From the NCBI GenBank assembly GCA_964566055.1, contig CAZMHI010000004.1:1-64000 (forward strand): a stretch of DNA of 64,000 nt, read 5' to 3'. The stretch comes from TMED23 sp964566055 (GTDB lineage: Bacteria; Pseudomonadota; Alphaproteobacteria; Rhodospirillales; UBA2165). Below, one piece after another: positions 19,211 through 28,481 of the stretch. Position 1 is the stretch's first letter, and every line of letters begins with the position of its first letter. The notes beneath the pieces were generated by a model. The model had not been told where the DNA came from, did not search any database, and saw nothing but the letters and a program-made list of their open reading frames with translations. The position numbers and the translations under genes were made by a program.

Positions 19211-20830
19211 TTAGATCGGCTGCGGCGGCGCCTTTCCAAGAATAAGATCGGAGGCTTTTTCAGCAATCATGATGGTCGGTGCATTCGTGTTACCGCCGAT
19301 AACAGTGGGCATAACCGAGCAATCGGCAACGCGTAAAGCGTCGATGCCACAAACTTTCAATTCACCATCGACAACGGCATTTTCATCTGTGCCCATGCGG
19401 CAGGTGCTAGCGGGATGTTGTGCTGTCCCGCAACTATTTCTCAACCACTCATCAATCACGTCGTCGCCAACAATATCTTCGCCCGGAGCAATTTCTTTAG
19501 CAACGACTTCGCTAAGCGGCGCCGTGGCGTAAAGCTTGCGTATAAGCTTAATGCCTTCACGCAATGTCGTCAGATCATAACTATCTTGCATAAGATTCCA
19601 TTGAATCTTAGGCGGTGCCATGGGATCAGCGGAATGTAACTTAACCCAGCCGCGGCTTCGTGGGTGCAGCTGGGCAACGCGCATAGAATAGCGATGTGCT
19701 ACCGGTCGGCGGATACCTGGGAACCAAGGGCGCTCATCTTGCCAAATCGGTACAGCGATGATTTCGATATCCGGCCGATCACTTTTCTCGTGGACTTTTA
19801 AAAATCCAATTGTTGTTGTTGGAAAGTCGGCGAGGGGACCAGTGCCAAAAAACTGCCAGCGCAGTGCTGAAATTGCCAAGCGGTCCAGCCGCAAATCAGC
19901 ATTCAAAGAAATTGGTTGTGATAAATCGAAATCCAGAAATGCGTTGGCATGCTCTTGCAGGTTATGACCAACTTCCGGCCGGTCCAGCACCACGTCGATG
20001 CCTTGTGCCGCAAGTTCTTCACCCGGACCGATACCGGATAATAAAAGCAGTTGAGGAGAATTATAGGTGCCGCCAGACAAGATAACCTCTCCGGTTGCCG
20101 TAGCCTCTTTGATTTCTCCTTGGTGGAGGTAGCGCACACCAACGGCACGCCGATTTTCGGTTAGAACTTTATGTGCATGGGCGCGGGTGAGTACTGTTAA
20201 ATTGGCGCGTTTCGCTGCCGGGCGTAAAAAAGCCCGGGCAGTTGATGAGCGTCTGCCATGTCCGATCGTCATATCCGGTCGGGCCAGTCCTTCAGGATCG
20301 ATGCCGTTGAAATCTTCGGTTATCGGTACACCAATTTTTTCAGCAGCCTCGTGTAAAAGTTTATGTAAGGGATTTTTTACGCCACTTGGCGAAACTTTTA
20401 ATGGCCCGCTGCCGCCATGAAAATCGCTGTCTCCACCCCAATGTCTCTCTGATCTCTTGAAATAAGGCAGCACATCTTGATAGCTCCATCCTTTCAAGCC
20501 CGACTGGTGCCATTGATCGTAGTCACTCGGATGTCCCCGGGCGTAAATCATCGCATTAACAGATGACGTGCCGCCAAGAAGCTTTCCTCTGGGAGGTTCA
20601 AACACCCGATTGTTGCAATAAGGTTCAGGCTCAGTTTTGATGTTCCACAGAAATTTATTTGGGCCGACCGATACTTTTGGCATCGCCAGCGGAATGTGGA
20701 TGAAAGGGTGCCGGTCTGGGCCGCCAGATTCCAATAACAAAACGCTATTGCTTGAGTCCTCACTTAACCGGTTAGCCAATACACAGCCCGCTGAACCTGC
20801 TCCGATGATGATGTAGTCAAAGGAAATCAT
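19211..20830 (-). CDS. GMC-family flavin oxidoreductase
   Basis: 539-residue second GMC enzyme. It has FAD motif GAGSAGCVLANRLSED, signature GGTSSVNAMIYARG, and C-terminal QHPASTCRMG and NTNAPTIMIAEKASDL. It ends eight bases from the convergent GMC gene and follows the CoA-transferase B gene on the same strand by 14 bases, so it likely belongs to a three-gene operon (CoA-transferase A, B, GMC). It is clearly diverged from the neighbouring GMC enzyme, so this is not a recent duplication. Confidence 0.88.
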   Translation of the reverse strand: MISFDYIIIGAGSAGCVLANRLSEDSSNSVLLLESGGPDRHPFIHIPLAMPKVSVGPNKFLWNIKTEPEPYCNNRVFEPPRGKLLGGTSSVNAMIYARGHPSDYDQWHQSGLKGWSYQDVLPYFKRSERHWGGDSDFHGGSGPLKVSPSGVKNPLHKLLHEAAEKIGVPITEDFNGIDPEGLARPDMTIGHGRRSSTARAFLRPAAKRANLTVLTRAHAHKVLTENRRAVGVRYLHQGEIKEATATGEVILSGGTYNSPQLLLLSGIGPGEELAAQGIDVVLDRPEVGHNLQEHANAFLDFDLSQPISLNADLRLDRLAISALRWQFFGTGPLADFPTTTIGFLKVHEKSDRPDIEIIAVPIWQDERPWFPGIRRPVAHRYSMRVAQLHPRSRGWVKLHSADPMAPPKIQWNLMQDSYDLTTLREGIKLIRKLYATAPLSEVVAKEIAPGEDIVGDDVIDEWLRNSCGTAQHPASTCRMGTDENAVVDGELKVCGIDALRVADCSVMPTVIGGNTNAPTIMIAEKASDLILGKAPPQPI

Positions 20831-20844
20831 GTAGTTCCGCCACT

Positions 20845-21522
20845 TTAATCCAGTTGAGGTGCTTCAAGCGCTTTCCAATCTGCCGATTGTTGAAGAGGGG
20901 CGCCGGTCTTGTCTTGCAATTCTTCAAATGAAAGCTCTGCGATATGTTCCAGAACAACCAAGCCTGCTAGCGTCACTTCAATGATCGCGAGATCGGTATA
21001 AATCCGATCAACACAAGCGAGGCCGGTTAAGGGCAGGGTGCACTTTTCGACTATTTTAGGCCCACCGTCCCGGGCGTTATGATCGGTTAAGACAAACACG
21101 CGCTTGGCGCCGACAGCTAAATCCATTGCCCCGCCAACTGTTGGTGTGCGGACGCCATCGCCCAAATTCCAATTCGCCAGATCACCATTGGCGGCAACTT
21201 GAAAAGCGCCGAGGGCGCAAATATCGATATGACCGCCCCTGATCATGGCGAAGGAGTCAGCATGGTGAAAATAACTGCCGCCTGGCAGCAGCGTAGTGGC
21301 CATGGTGCCGGCATTAACCAGTTCCCAATCCTCCTCGCCTTCCTTGGCGGGCGGGCCCATGCCAAGCAGACCGTTCTCGCTGTGCAGGATAACCTCGCGT
21401 TCCTCAGGAATAAAATTTGGAATACCGAGCGGCATGCCGATGCCGAGATTGACAATCGCGCCATCTGGGATGTCTTGAGCTGCCCGCCAGGCAATTTGAG
21501 GTCGTGAAAGAGGGTGCGTCAT
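20845..21522 (-). CDS. 3-oxoacid CoA-transferase subunit B
   Basis: 225 residues. Family I CoA-transferase beta subunit, with GIGMPLGIPNF near the start and the catalytic glutamate in SENGLLGMGP. It overlaps the subunit A gene by four bases, the usual A-B arrangement. It moves CoA between a short acyl-CoA such as succinyl-CoA and an organic acid. In this aromatic-degradation setting a beta-ketoadipate-type or related substrate is plausible but unproven. Confidence 0.85.
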   Translation of the reverse strand: MTHPLSRPQIAWRAAQDIPDGAIVNLGIGMPLGIPNFIPEEREVILHSENGLLGMGPPAKEGEEDWELVNAGTMATTLLPGGSYFHHADSFAMIRGGHIDICALGAFQVAANGDLANWNLGDGVRTPTVGGAMDLAVGAKRVFVLTDHNARDGGPKIVEKCTLPLTGLACVDRIYTDLAIIEVTLAGLVVLEHIAELSFEELQDKTGAPLQQSADWKALEAPQLD

Positions 21523-22208
21523 GGTTCACCATATAGCGTTGCCGGGATTTCGACTTTGATGACCCGGTCAACGAAAATGCCAGGGGTCGCAATTCTTTCA
21601 GGGTCGAGTTCGCCAAGCTCGGCTATTTCTTCGACCTGGACGATGGTTAGCTCTGCCGCCATCGCCATAATCGGATTAAAGTTACGGCAGGATTTGACAT
21701 ATTCCAAATTACCCCAGCGATCAGCCCGTTTGGCCATAATGAGGGCAACATCGGCCTTAATAGCCCGTTCAAAAACGTATTCCCTGCCGTCAATTTCACG
21801 GGTTTCCTTACCCTCCGCCAAGGGAGTACCAAAAGCTGTGCCGGTATAAAATCCGGGAATGCCTGCGCCTCCCGCTCGAATACGTTCGGCTAGCGTTCCT
21901 TGCGGCACCACCTCCAACTCAATATTTTCTGTTGGAGTTCCGGCATCAAATATTGTCGTCCCGGGACCGCGCGGAAACGAAGCAATATATTTATCGACAC
22001 AGCCGGCGGTAATTATCCGGCCTTGACCAAAATCCTCGGCGACAACGCCATTGCCTATGAGGGTCAGTCCTTTGAGCTGGCGCTCCATGAGGCCATGTAT
22101 TAGATCGTTTGGTGAGCCTGCATCACCGAACCCGCCCGCCATAATAGTCATGCCATCGGCAATTCCAGCCAAAGCCTCGGTGAGATTAGATACCTGCTTG
22201 TTGATCAT
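21519..22208 (-). CDS. 3-oxoacid CoA-transferase subunit A
   Basis: 229-residue alpha subunit with the GGFGDAGSPNDLI glycine-rich region and GNGVV. Together with subunit B it forms the heteromeric family I enzyme. It is the first gene of the minus-strand operon and is divergent from the MDR reductase gene; the 90 bases between them must hold both promoters. Confidence 0.85.
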   Translation of the reverse strand: MINKQVSNLTEALAGIADGMTIMAGGFGDAGSPNDLIHGLMERQLKGLTLIGNGVVAEDFGQGRIITAGCVDKYIASFPRGPGTTIFDAGTPTENIELEVVPQGTLAERIRAGGAGIPGFYTGTAFGTPLAEGKETREIDGREYVFERAIKADVALIMAKRADRWGNLEYVKSCRNFNPIMAMAAELTIVQVEEIAELGELDPERIATPGIFVDRVIKVEIPATLYGEP

Positions 22209-22298
22209 AATATATACGGCTAACCTAAATTGAAGCGCGAGTTTATAGCCTCAGTGAATGAAGGCAATACCGGTCAAAAAAGACGGGAGGAAAAATAC

Positions 22299-23231
22299 AT
22301 GAAGGCTATGGTGATGCACGAGTTTGGCGGTCCGGAAGTCCTAAAACTCGAAGATGTGCCAGTACCGGAGATTGCCGACGGTGAAGTTTTGGTTGATGTC
22401 AAAGCCGTTGGTCTTAATCCCATTGACTATGTGGCGCGGACTAATGGCGGCCCCATGCGGAATAGTTTAGAGCAAGCCCTGCCGGCGATTTTAGGCTGGG
22501 ATATTGCTGGTACAGTCAGTGAAACCAAGTCGGATCAGTTTCAAGCGGGAGACCGGATATTTGCGCTCTCGAAGTTTCCCTATGTTGCTGGCGGCTATGC
22601 TGAGTTTGCCGCTGTGCCAGCCGGTGAAGCCGTCGCCATGCCGGCAAATCTCAGTTTTGAACAAGCTGCCGCCGTGCCGCTGGCTGCTCTTACCGCCTGG
22701 CAGGCCTTGGTTCAGACAGCGGATGTTCAAGCGGGTCAGAGCGTGCTTGTCCATGCCGCTGCTGGTGGTGTCGGGCATTTCGCCGTCCAGATTGCCAAAC
22801 ACAAAGGCGCTTATATCATCGGCACGGCGTCAGCACGTAATACAGATTTTCTGAAGGGGCTCGGTATCGATGAAGTTGTTGATTACTCATCGCAAAATGT
22901 CGCCGAGGTGGTTTCTGATGTGGATATTGTGCTTCATGCCCTGCCGCCGGATTTACGTGAAGGTGTTTCCTGGCCCTGCCTGAAAGAAAGCGGTTTGCTG
23001 CTTTCTTTGCTGGGTCCGGTGCCTGAGGAAGAAACAGCCAAATACAAGACGCGCGCAGCACAGATCGGGGTCCGCCCAAATCAGGCTCAATTGAAGGAAA
23101 TTGCTGAACTGCTGGAAGATGGCACCTTTAAAGTTACGCTCGACAAGACCTACCCACTGGAAGAAGTCGGCGCTGCTCATATCCAAATCGCAGAACGTCA
23201 CACCCGCGGCAAGGTCGTGCTAACAGTTTAA
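22299..23231 (+). CDS. Quinone-reductase-like MDR oxidoreductase
   Basis: 310 residues from ATG 22299, chosen because GGGAGG lies at 22285-22290; an upstream TTG would add 23 unlikely residues. The protein is a medium-chain dehydrogenase/reductase without zinc ligands (quinone reductase/zeta-crystallin type). It starts MKAMVMHEFGGPEVLKLEDV and has the NADPH motif HAAAGGVGHFAVQIAK. It probably reduces a quinone or enone using NADPH. The decarboxylase gene follows 19 bases downstream. Confidence 0.85.
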   Translation: MKAMVMHEFGGPEVLKLEDVPVPEIADGEVLVDVKAVGLNPIDYVARTNGGPMRNSLEQALPAILGWDIAGTVSETKSDQFQAGDRIFALSKFPYVAGGYAEFAAVPAGEAVAMPANLSFEQAAAVPLAALTAWQALVQTADVQAGQSVLVHAAAGGVGHFAVQIAKHKGAYIIGTASARNTDFLKGLGIDEVVDYSSQNVAEVVSDVDIVLHALPPDLREGVSWPCLKESGLLLSLLGPVPEEETAKYKTRAAQIGVRPNQAQLKEIAELLEDGTFKVTLDKTYPLEEVGAAHIQIAERHTRGKVVLTV

Positions 23232-23250
23232 TAGTATTGAGGAATAGTCG

Positions 23251-24261
23251 ATGAAAATTGCTACTGAAGAAGCCTTCACCACCCCGGAATTGGTTAAAGG
23301 GTGGAAAGAATTGTTGGATGCTGGATCACCCGCTGAGCCTGGTTTGCCGTTATTAGCCGGTCTCTATCAAAATATGGAAATTGAGCGATCTTCCGAAGTT
23401 GCAATTAATTTGGCCGATCTCGGTGAGGGACGTATCGCCCATATGGATGAAGCCGGCGTTGATATGCAGGTAATTTTTATCACCGCCCCTGGTGTCCAGG
23501 TGTTTGATGCGGACACCGGTTGTGGCCTGGCTGAGAACGCCAACGATATTCTGGCCGAAGCCATCAAAACTCACCCGAGCAGATTTGCCGGGCTGGCCGC
23601 TATTGCGCCGCAAGCACCCGAACGCGCTGCCCGAGAATTGGAGCGGGCCGTTGGCTTGGGTCTTAAAGGCGCTGTTGTTAACTCTCATACCAAAGGACAA
23701 TATCTTGATGCGCCGGAGTTTTGGCCGATCTTAGAGGCCGCTGAAAGTCTGGATGTGCCTATTTATATTCATCCGCGGGAATCGGCTCCGGCGATGCTGA
23801 CGCCTTTTGCCGAACGGCATCTGGAGAAAGCGATGTGGGGGTTTCAAACTGAAGTTGGTCTTCATGCCTTACGCATGATCGTCTCCGGCGTGTTTGATAG
23901 ATTTCCCAAATTACAAATCGGCATCGGTCATTTAGGGGAGGGTATCCCCTTCTGGCTCGACCGTCAGGACAGATTTTATCTCCGCTACCGCCAAGCTCCC
24001 GATGCCTATCCACATTTTAAGGCCGAGCATGTGCCGAGCAAGTATTTTCTGGAAAATTTCTTCGTGACGACGAGCGGGCACAATTGGGATCCGGCGCTGC
24101 GATTTGTCGAAGAAGTGATTGGCGAAGATCGTCTGTTGTTTGCCGTCGATTATCCGTATGAAAATTGTGTGCAGCAAACCGAACAAGCAGACGCAGTCAC
24201 GGTAAAAAATCCGGATAAATTCTATCACTTGAACGCTAAGAAATTTTTTAAACTCGATTAA
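23251..24261 (+). CDS. Amidohydrolase-superfamily decarboxylase (gamma-resorcylate/2,3-dihydroxybenzoate decarboxylase type)
   Basis: 336 residues. The features are those of the ACMSD-like non-oxidative decarboxylases: N-terminal metal region TEEAF, IYIHPRES, GHLGEGIPFW, FVTTSGHNW, the metal aspartate in FAVDYPYEN, and a C-terminal NAKKFFKLD. These enzymes use one divalent metal to remove the carboxyl group ortho to a phenolic hydroxyl. The EEAF form resembles 2,3-dihydroxybenzoate decarboxylase rather than the EEHF of gamma-resorcylate decarboxylase. It overlaps the convergent sigma-54 activator gene by four bases at the 3' ends. Confidence 0.8.
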   Translation: MKIATEEAFTTPELVKGWKELLDAGSPAEPGLPLLAGLYQNMEIERSSEVAINLADLGEGRIAHMDEAGVDMQVIFITAPGVQVFDADTGCGLAENANDILAEAIKTHPSRFAGLAAIAPQAPERAARELERAVGLGLKGAVVNSHTKGQYLDAPEFWPILEAAESLDVPIYIHPRESAPAMLTPFAERHLEKAMWGFQTEVGLHALRMIVSGVFDRFPKLQIGIGHLGEGIPFWLDRQDRFYLRYRQAPDAYPHFKAEHVPSKYFLENFFVTTSGHNWDPALRFVEEVIGEDRLLFAVDYPYENCVQQTEQADAVTVKNPDKFYHLNAKKFFKLD

Positions 24262-26045
24262 AGTGATTGGATCGTTTCGGATTTTTTTAACCGGTAGGCC
24301 AGTTGCGGGCGAGTGAGGCCGAGCGTGCGGGCCGCTTGGGCAAGGTTGCCGTTAGCCCGCGCCACCGCTTCTTTCAGCAATTGTCCTTCCATTTCACCAA
24401 GTGGAATGCCGCGATCAAGAAAGCGGTCGAGCAAGTCAACATGCTCGGCTGCTTCAGCGCTCTCAGTATCTTGCTGTAAATTTCCGGTCTCATTGAGTGT
24501 CATCATTATCTCCGGAATCCTGCGGGCATCGGCAAACAGATCGGCGACATCGATTGGCTGGTCTGAATCAACCAATATAACGGCCCGCTCGATCAGATTT
24601 TCCAATTCACGGACATTGCCGGGATAGTCATACTCATAAAGCGCATCAACAGCCTGCTCGGTAAAGCCAGGTACGGTGCGGCTGTGAGCGCTGGTGTAGC
24701 GTTGGAGAAAATGTCCCATCAATAGCGGGATGTCATCGCGGCGTTCGCGCAGGGGCGGAATATTGACCGGAAATACGTTGAGCCGGAACAATAAGTCCTC
24801 GCGAAATTGCTTGTCCCGCACTTTGTCGTCGAGACTTTCATTGGTCGCGGCGACAATACGCACATTTGCCTTTCGCACCGTAGTGCCGCCAACCCGCTCG
24901 ATTTCTTTCTCTTGTAAGGCCCGCAATAGCTTGATCTGAACCTGCAGATTAAGCGAGCCGATCTCATCTAAAAATAACGTGCCGCCTTCGGCGCGTTCGA
25001 AACGGCCGGGGCGTGATGCAACCGCACCGGTATAAGCGCCTTTCTCAACTCCGAAGAGCTCGGCCTCTACCAGGTTTTCCGGAATAGCGGCGCAGTTAAC
25101 GGCGATGAAGGGTTTATCCGCGCGCGGTCCAATGCGATGAAGGGTGCGGGCGAAAATTTCTTTACCAACACCAGTTTCCCCCAAGAATAAAACCGTCGCG
25201 TCTGTGTCGGAGACTTTCTGGATCAGATGGCAGGTGGCGTTAAATCCTGGTGAGGCGCCAATGAGGTCATCGGCAAAGCGATCAGCCTCGGCAGTGTTTT
25301 CAACCGGCGTAATAGTTTTGCTTTGGCTGGAGCGGCGATTGGCAAAGGCTTCCGGCTGGAGGGCTCTCAACTCGGTTTCAATATCATCCCAGTCCTCAAC
25401 CGGTTTGCCGATGATGCGGCAATGCGGCCCGCTGGCGGCGCGGCATTCAACTTCTTTAAACACCACCGAGCGGCCCATAAAAGTACTGGCATAACCGCTC
25501 GAATAGCCGCTTTGCATCCAACAGACCGCTTCATGGGTTAGGCCGTAGGTCGCAATATGGGTGTCGGCCTCGTAGGATTCCGGAAAAGTCGCTTCGGAAT
25601 AAAAATGACCGTTACGTACGTCGATCTCAAACTTTACGGGCTCAAGTGCCGTCACACCTTGCAGTTTACGCAATTGCGGTCCGACGGCATAGGCATCACG
25701 TGTGGTGTGGTGAGGCCGCAGTTTGCGGGCGATATTGGCATCACGCGAACCGGAAGCGTAACCCATGCGCGTGAAAAAGCCGCGCGCTTCGTCAAGGCCT
25801 AGCTTGTCGATCATTTCGGCCCGCAAGGAAGCCAGCGTTGACAAATGGATCAGGGCTACTCGTTGAGTGTCGAGCCAGATGCGGCCGTTATTTAGAGAAA
25901 ACCGGAGCCTGGAAACCAGATCGCTGAGATCTTCCGAATGATGCTCATCTTCCAACTGAGGTTCGATCAGCCGTCCTGTGGTCAATCTGGCTGCATCCGC
26001 CTGGCTGATAATCTCATCTGGACCGCCGGTAATTTGATCCGCCAT
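24258..26045 (-). CDS. XylR/DmpR-type sigma-54-dependent activator
   Basis: 595 residues. The order is an N-terminal aromatic-sensor region of the XylR-N type (about 35-140), a V4R domain (about 150-205, with CRAASGPHCRIIG), and a sigma-54 AAA+ domain (about 235-470). The AAA+ domain has Walker A GETGVGKE, the sigma-54 loop GAYTGA (Tyr replacing the usual Phe) and Walker B GGTLFLDEIG. A Fis-type helix-turn-helix closes the protein (AQAARTLGLTRPQLAYRL). Such proteins activate aromatic catabolism when the effector binds the sensor domain. It is divergent from the phenylphosphate-synthase-like operon, whose upstream region has a -24/-12 promoter and a cluster of TTTGAT motifs, so it is the likely activator of that operon. 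Confidence 0.9.
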   Translation of the reverse strand: MADQITGGPDEIISQADAARLTTGRLIEPQLEDEHHSEDLSDLVSRLRFSLNNGRIWLDTQRVALIHLSTLASLRAEMIDKLGLDEARGFFTRMGYASGSRDANIARKLRPHHTTRDAYAVGPQLRKLQGVTALEPVKFEIDVRNGHFYSEATFPESYEADTHIATYGLTHEAVCWMQSGYSSGYASTFMGRSVVFKEVECRAASGPHCRIIGKPVEDWDDIETELRALQPEAFANRRSSQSKTITPVENTAEADRFADDLIGASPGFNATCHLIQKVSDTDATVLFLGETGVGKEIFARTLHRIGPRADKPFIAVNCAAIPENLVEAELFGVEKGAYTGAVASRPGRFERAEGGTLFLDEIGSLNLQVQIKLLRALQEKEIERVGGTTVRKANVRIVAATNESLDDKVRDKQFREDLLFRLNVFPVNIPPLRERRDDIPLLMGHFLQRYTSAHSRTVPGFTEQAVDALYEYDYPGNVRELENLIERAVILVDSDQPIDVADLFADARRIPEIMMTLNETGNLQQDTESAEAAEHVDLLDRFLDRGIPLGEMEGQLLKEAVARANGNLAQAARTLGLTRPQLAYRLKKSETIQSL

Positions 26046-26075
26046 AGCACTCTCCGGAATTAGATGTAGAATCTA

Positions 26076-26213
26076 TTCAATTGATTAAATCCTTACATTT
26101 TTTGTGGCTATTGGCAAATTAGATTTGATCATTTGATAAACTATTTGATCAATTAGTAATGTTACTAATTCTCATTTGATGAATTTAGTGCCTTTAGAAT
26201 TAGATCAATCAAA
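26076..26213. promoter_or_regulatory. Candidate upstream activating sequences (TTTGAT cluster)
   Basis: TTTGATC or close variants occur at 26124-26130, 26132-26138, 26144-26150 and 26175-26181. There is an inverted form at 26203-26213 and a related TTCAATTGATTAAA at 26076-26089. TTGATCAA at 26145-26152 is itself palindromic. They lie about 80-215 bases before the -24 element, the usual distance for XylR/DmpR binding sites. The binding protein is inferred. Confidence 0.55.
26151..26170. promoter_or_regulatory. Perfect 20-bp palindrome
   Basis: AATTAGTAATGTTACTAATT has 9-base arms around TG. It sits within the TTTGAT cluster and may be an operator or part of the activator site. There is no T tract, so it is not a terminator. 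Confidence 0.5.
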
Positions 26214-26292
26214 AAGCTAACTTCCTTGAATCAGGCTGCTTTTCAAATCAGCGAAAAATTAAACCACATTAAAAATCTCTAATACGTGAATC

Positions 26293-26307
26293 TGGCACGC
26301 TCCTTGC
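26293..26307 (+). promoter_or_regulatory. Sigma-54 (-24/-12) promoter of the pps-like operon
   Basis: TGGCACGCTCCTTGC matches the consensus TGGCAC-N5-TTGC exactly, with the required spacing between GG (26294-26295) and GC (26306-26307). Transcription should start near 26319 and read into the gene at 26584. It faces away from the activator gene. Confidence 0.9.
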
Positions 26308-26385
26308 GATTACGCTCCTAAGCATAAGCAGGGGGTGCGACCCGAGAATAGAATATAAAAATTGAATAAAAAGTTTTGGTTAAAG

Positions 26386-26425
26386 GGGACACCAGCCGAC
26401 CGGTGAACTAATGGTTGGTTGTCTC
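26386..26425 (+). promoter_or_regulatory. Leader-RNA hairpin
   Basis: GGGACACCAGCC (26386-26397) pairs with GGTTGGTTGTCTC (26413-26425) as a 12-bp stem with one bulged base and two G-U pairs, around a 15-base loop. No T tract follows, so a terminator is unlikely. It could stabilise the leader or regulate translation. Confidence 0.45.
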
Positions 26426-26583
26426 GGATATCTCAGCACTAGCAGGCGCGTTCGCATCTGCAACTCCTGTTTAAACCGATGGTTATAGAGCCAATAAATT
26501 GGCCGCCATGAAACTACTGAACATTCGGCTCTGCCGGATAGAAGTTTAACAGGAAGTAATTAACCCTAGCTGGGAGATTAAAC

Positions 26584-28416
26584 ATGTCTAAAAGTTTTCT
26601 AAATCCCCATGAAATCGAGGCCATACCCGGTACCGAAGGATGGGAACGGATGTATCCGTACCAATATCAATTCGTAACGGATGATCCGGAACGAAAAAAA
26701 TACGAAGAAGAAACTTTCTGGTTCTATGACGGGTTGCATTACCCGGAACCGCTTTATCCGTTTGATACCATTTGGGATGAAGCCTGGTATCTGGCTTTAT
26801 CACAATACAATACGCGCATTTTCTCATTGCCGCCGGTCTACGGTGTCGATCACCGTATGATCAATGGCTACGTCTATATCTCACCCGTGCCGGTCACCGA
26901 CCCCTCGGTCGTCGAGGCGCGTGTTCCCGATTTCATGGAACGCGCCGGTTATTACTATCAAAACTGGGATGAGCTTGAGGCCAAATGGGAAGAGAAAATG
27001 AAAGGCACCATTGCCGAATTGGAGGCTTTGGAAATCGCCGCTCTACCCGATTTGGAAGAAAAAGGTGTAGTTGATGAGGCGATTGGCGAATCCAAGGGCT
27101 ATCATCTGCTCAAATCCTATGACGATCTGATCGACCTTGGTATTCGCTGCTGGCAGTACCATTTCGAGTTCTTGAATTTGGGTTATGCGGCTTATGTCAC
27201 TTTCATGGGACATTGCCAAAAGTTGTTCCCGGATATTCCGCCACAACGCGTTACCCAAATGATATCGGGTATCGATGTGATCATGTATCAGCCGGATGAG
27301 GAACTCAAAAACCTCGCCCGCAAAGCGGTTGAACTTGGTGTCGTGGAAGCCGTCAAATTCAGCAATTCTTTTGATGAAGTCAAAGCCGGTCTGGAAAAAA
27401 CCGATCCCGGTAAAGAATGGCTAGCTGCTTTGGAAAAAGCACGTTATCCGTGGTTCTATGTTTCGACCGGTACCGGCTGGTATCACCATGATCGCAGCTG
27501 GAACGATGATCTCGATGTTCCATTGGGTTCGATTGTCATTTATATCGAGAAAATTATGGCCGGTGAAACCATCGACCGTCCCATGGAGCAGGTTCAACAG
27601 GAACGTGACCGCATCACCGCTGAGTATCGCGCGCTGATCGAAAACGAAGAAGATCTGGGCGCCTTTGACGAATTGCTGCAAACCGCCAAAACTGTGTTCC
27701 CATACGTCGAAAACCATCTGTTCTATGTTGAGCATTGGTTCCATTCAGTGTTCTGGAACAAAGTGCGTGAAGTTGGCGAGATTATGAAAGCTCATGGTTT
27801 CATCAATGACGTCGAGGATATCTGGTATCTCAAACGGGGCGAAATTAAAGACGCCTTGTGGGATCTCGTGACTGCTTGGGCGACCAATGTTAATCCTCGT
27901 GGTCCGGCAGTTTGGCCGAAAGAAATCGAAGAGCGTAAAGGCATCATGGCGAAGTTCCGTGAATGGTCTCCACCGCCAGCGATTGGTCCGGCTCCGGAAG
28001 TCATTCAAGAGCCGTTTACGGTTGTGCTCTGGGGCGTCACCAACGAGTCGCTTGAAAACTGGGCCGAAATCGATGAAGCCGCGGATATGGATAGCATTTC
28101 CGAATTCAAAGGCTTTGCCGGCAGTCCCGGTACGGTTGAAGGTAAAGCGCGGGTCTGCCGCACTGTTGCCGATATCGGTATGCTCGAAGAAGGCGAAATT
28201 CTGGTGGCCCCGACCACCTCGCCGTCCTGGGCTCCAGCTTTCACTAAGATCCAAGCCTGCGTCACGGACGTTGGTGGCGTGATGTGTCACGCAGCCATCG
28301 TCTGCCGTGAATATGGCGTGCCGGCGGTTGTCGGTACGGGTCATGCAACCAAGATCGTCAAGACGGGTCAAACCGTCCGGGTCAATGGTAGCACCGGTGA
28401 AATTTCCATCGTGTAA
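26584..28416 (+). CDS. Phenylphosphate synthase-like subunit A (phosphohistidine mobile domain)
   Basis: 610 residues (about 70 kDa). The C-terminal ~100 residues form a PEP-utilising-enzyme mobile domain with FAGSPGTVEGKARVC and the phosphorylated histidine in GGVMCHAAIVCRE (His569). The ~500-residue N-terminal part is like that of PpsA of Thauera phenylphosphate synthase. That enzyme transfers the beta-phosphate of ATP through a histidine to phenol. Subunit sizes of 70, 40 and 24 kDa there match this gene, the next gene and the CBS gene at 32514. The operon is led by the sigma-54 promoter. The true substrate may be another phenolic or enolic compound, because only one UbiD-type partner is present. 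Confidence 0.82.
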   Translation: MSKSFLNPHEIEAIPGTEGWERMYPYQYQFVTDDPERKKYEEETFWFYDGLHYPEPLYPFDTIWDEAWYLALSQYNTRIFSLPPVYGVDHRMINGYVYISPVPVTDPSVVEARVPDFMERAGYYYQNWDELEAKWEEKMKGTIAELEALEIAALPDLEEKGVVDEAIGESKGYHLLKSYDDLIDLGIRCWQYHFEFLNLGYAAYVTFMGHCQKLFPDIPPQRVTQMISGIDVIMYQPDEELKNLARKAVELGVVEAVKFSNSFDEVKAGLEKTDPGKEWLAALEKARYPWFYVSTGTGWYHHDRSWNDDLDVPLGSIVIYIEKIMAGETIDRPMEQVQQERDRITAEYRALIENEEDLGAFDELLQTAKTVFPYVENHLFYVEHWFHSVFWNKVREVGEIMKAHGFINDVEDIWYLKRGEIKDALWDLVTAWATNVNPRGPAVWPKEIEERKGIMAKFREWSPPPAIGPAPEVIQEPFTVVLWGVTNESLENWAEIDEAADMDSISEFKGFAGSPGTVEGKARVCRTVADIGMLEEGEILVAPTTSPSWAPAFTKIQACVTDVGGVMCHAAIVCREYGVPAVVGTGHATKIVKTGQTVRVNGSTGEISIV

Positions 28417-28432
28417 GTAACCAACTGCTTGC

Positions 28433-28455
28433 CCACCCGGTCTTTGGCCGGGTGG
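28433..28455 (+). repeat. Intercistronic hairpin between the two synthase genes
   Basis: CCACCCGG (28433-28440) and CCGGGTGG (28448-28455) form a perfect 8-bp GC-rich stem with a 7-base loop. No T tract follows. It more likely marks mRNA processing or differential stability than termination. Confidence 0.6.
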
Positions 28456-28481
28456 TGCGGGTGGTTAATTTGGAGGGATCG

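Larger units (their letters stand above)
26046..26583. other. 538-bp divergent control region of the pps-like operon
   Basis: No gene. The half near the activator is AT-rich and holds repeated TTTGAT motifs and a 20-bp palindrome. A sigma-54 promoter lies at 26293-26307, followed by a leader of about 265 bases before the ATG at 26584 that contains a strong hairpin. The individual elements are listed separately. Confidence 0.75.

Noticed and set aside
26386..26425. A terminator or attenuator in the pps leader
   Set aside because: The stem is strong but no T tract follows.
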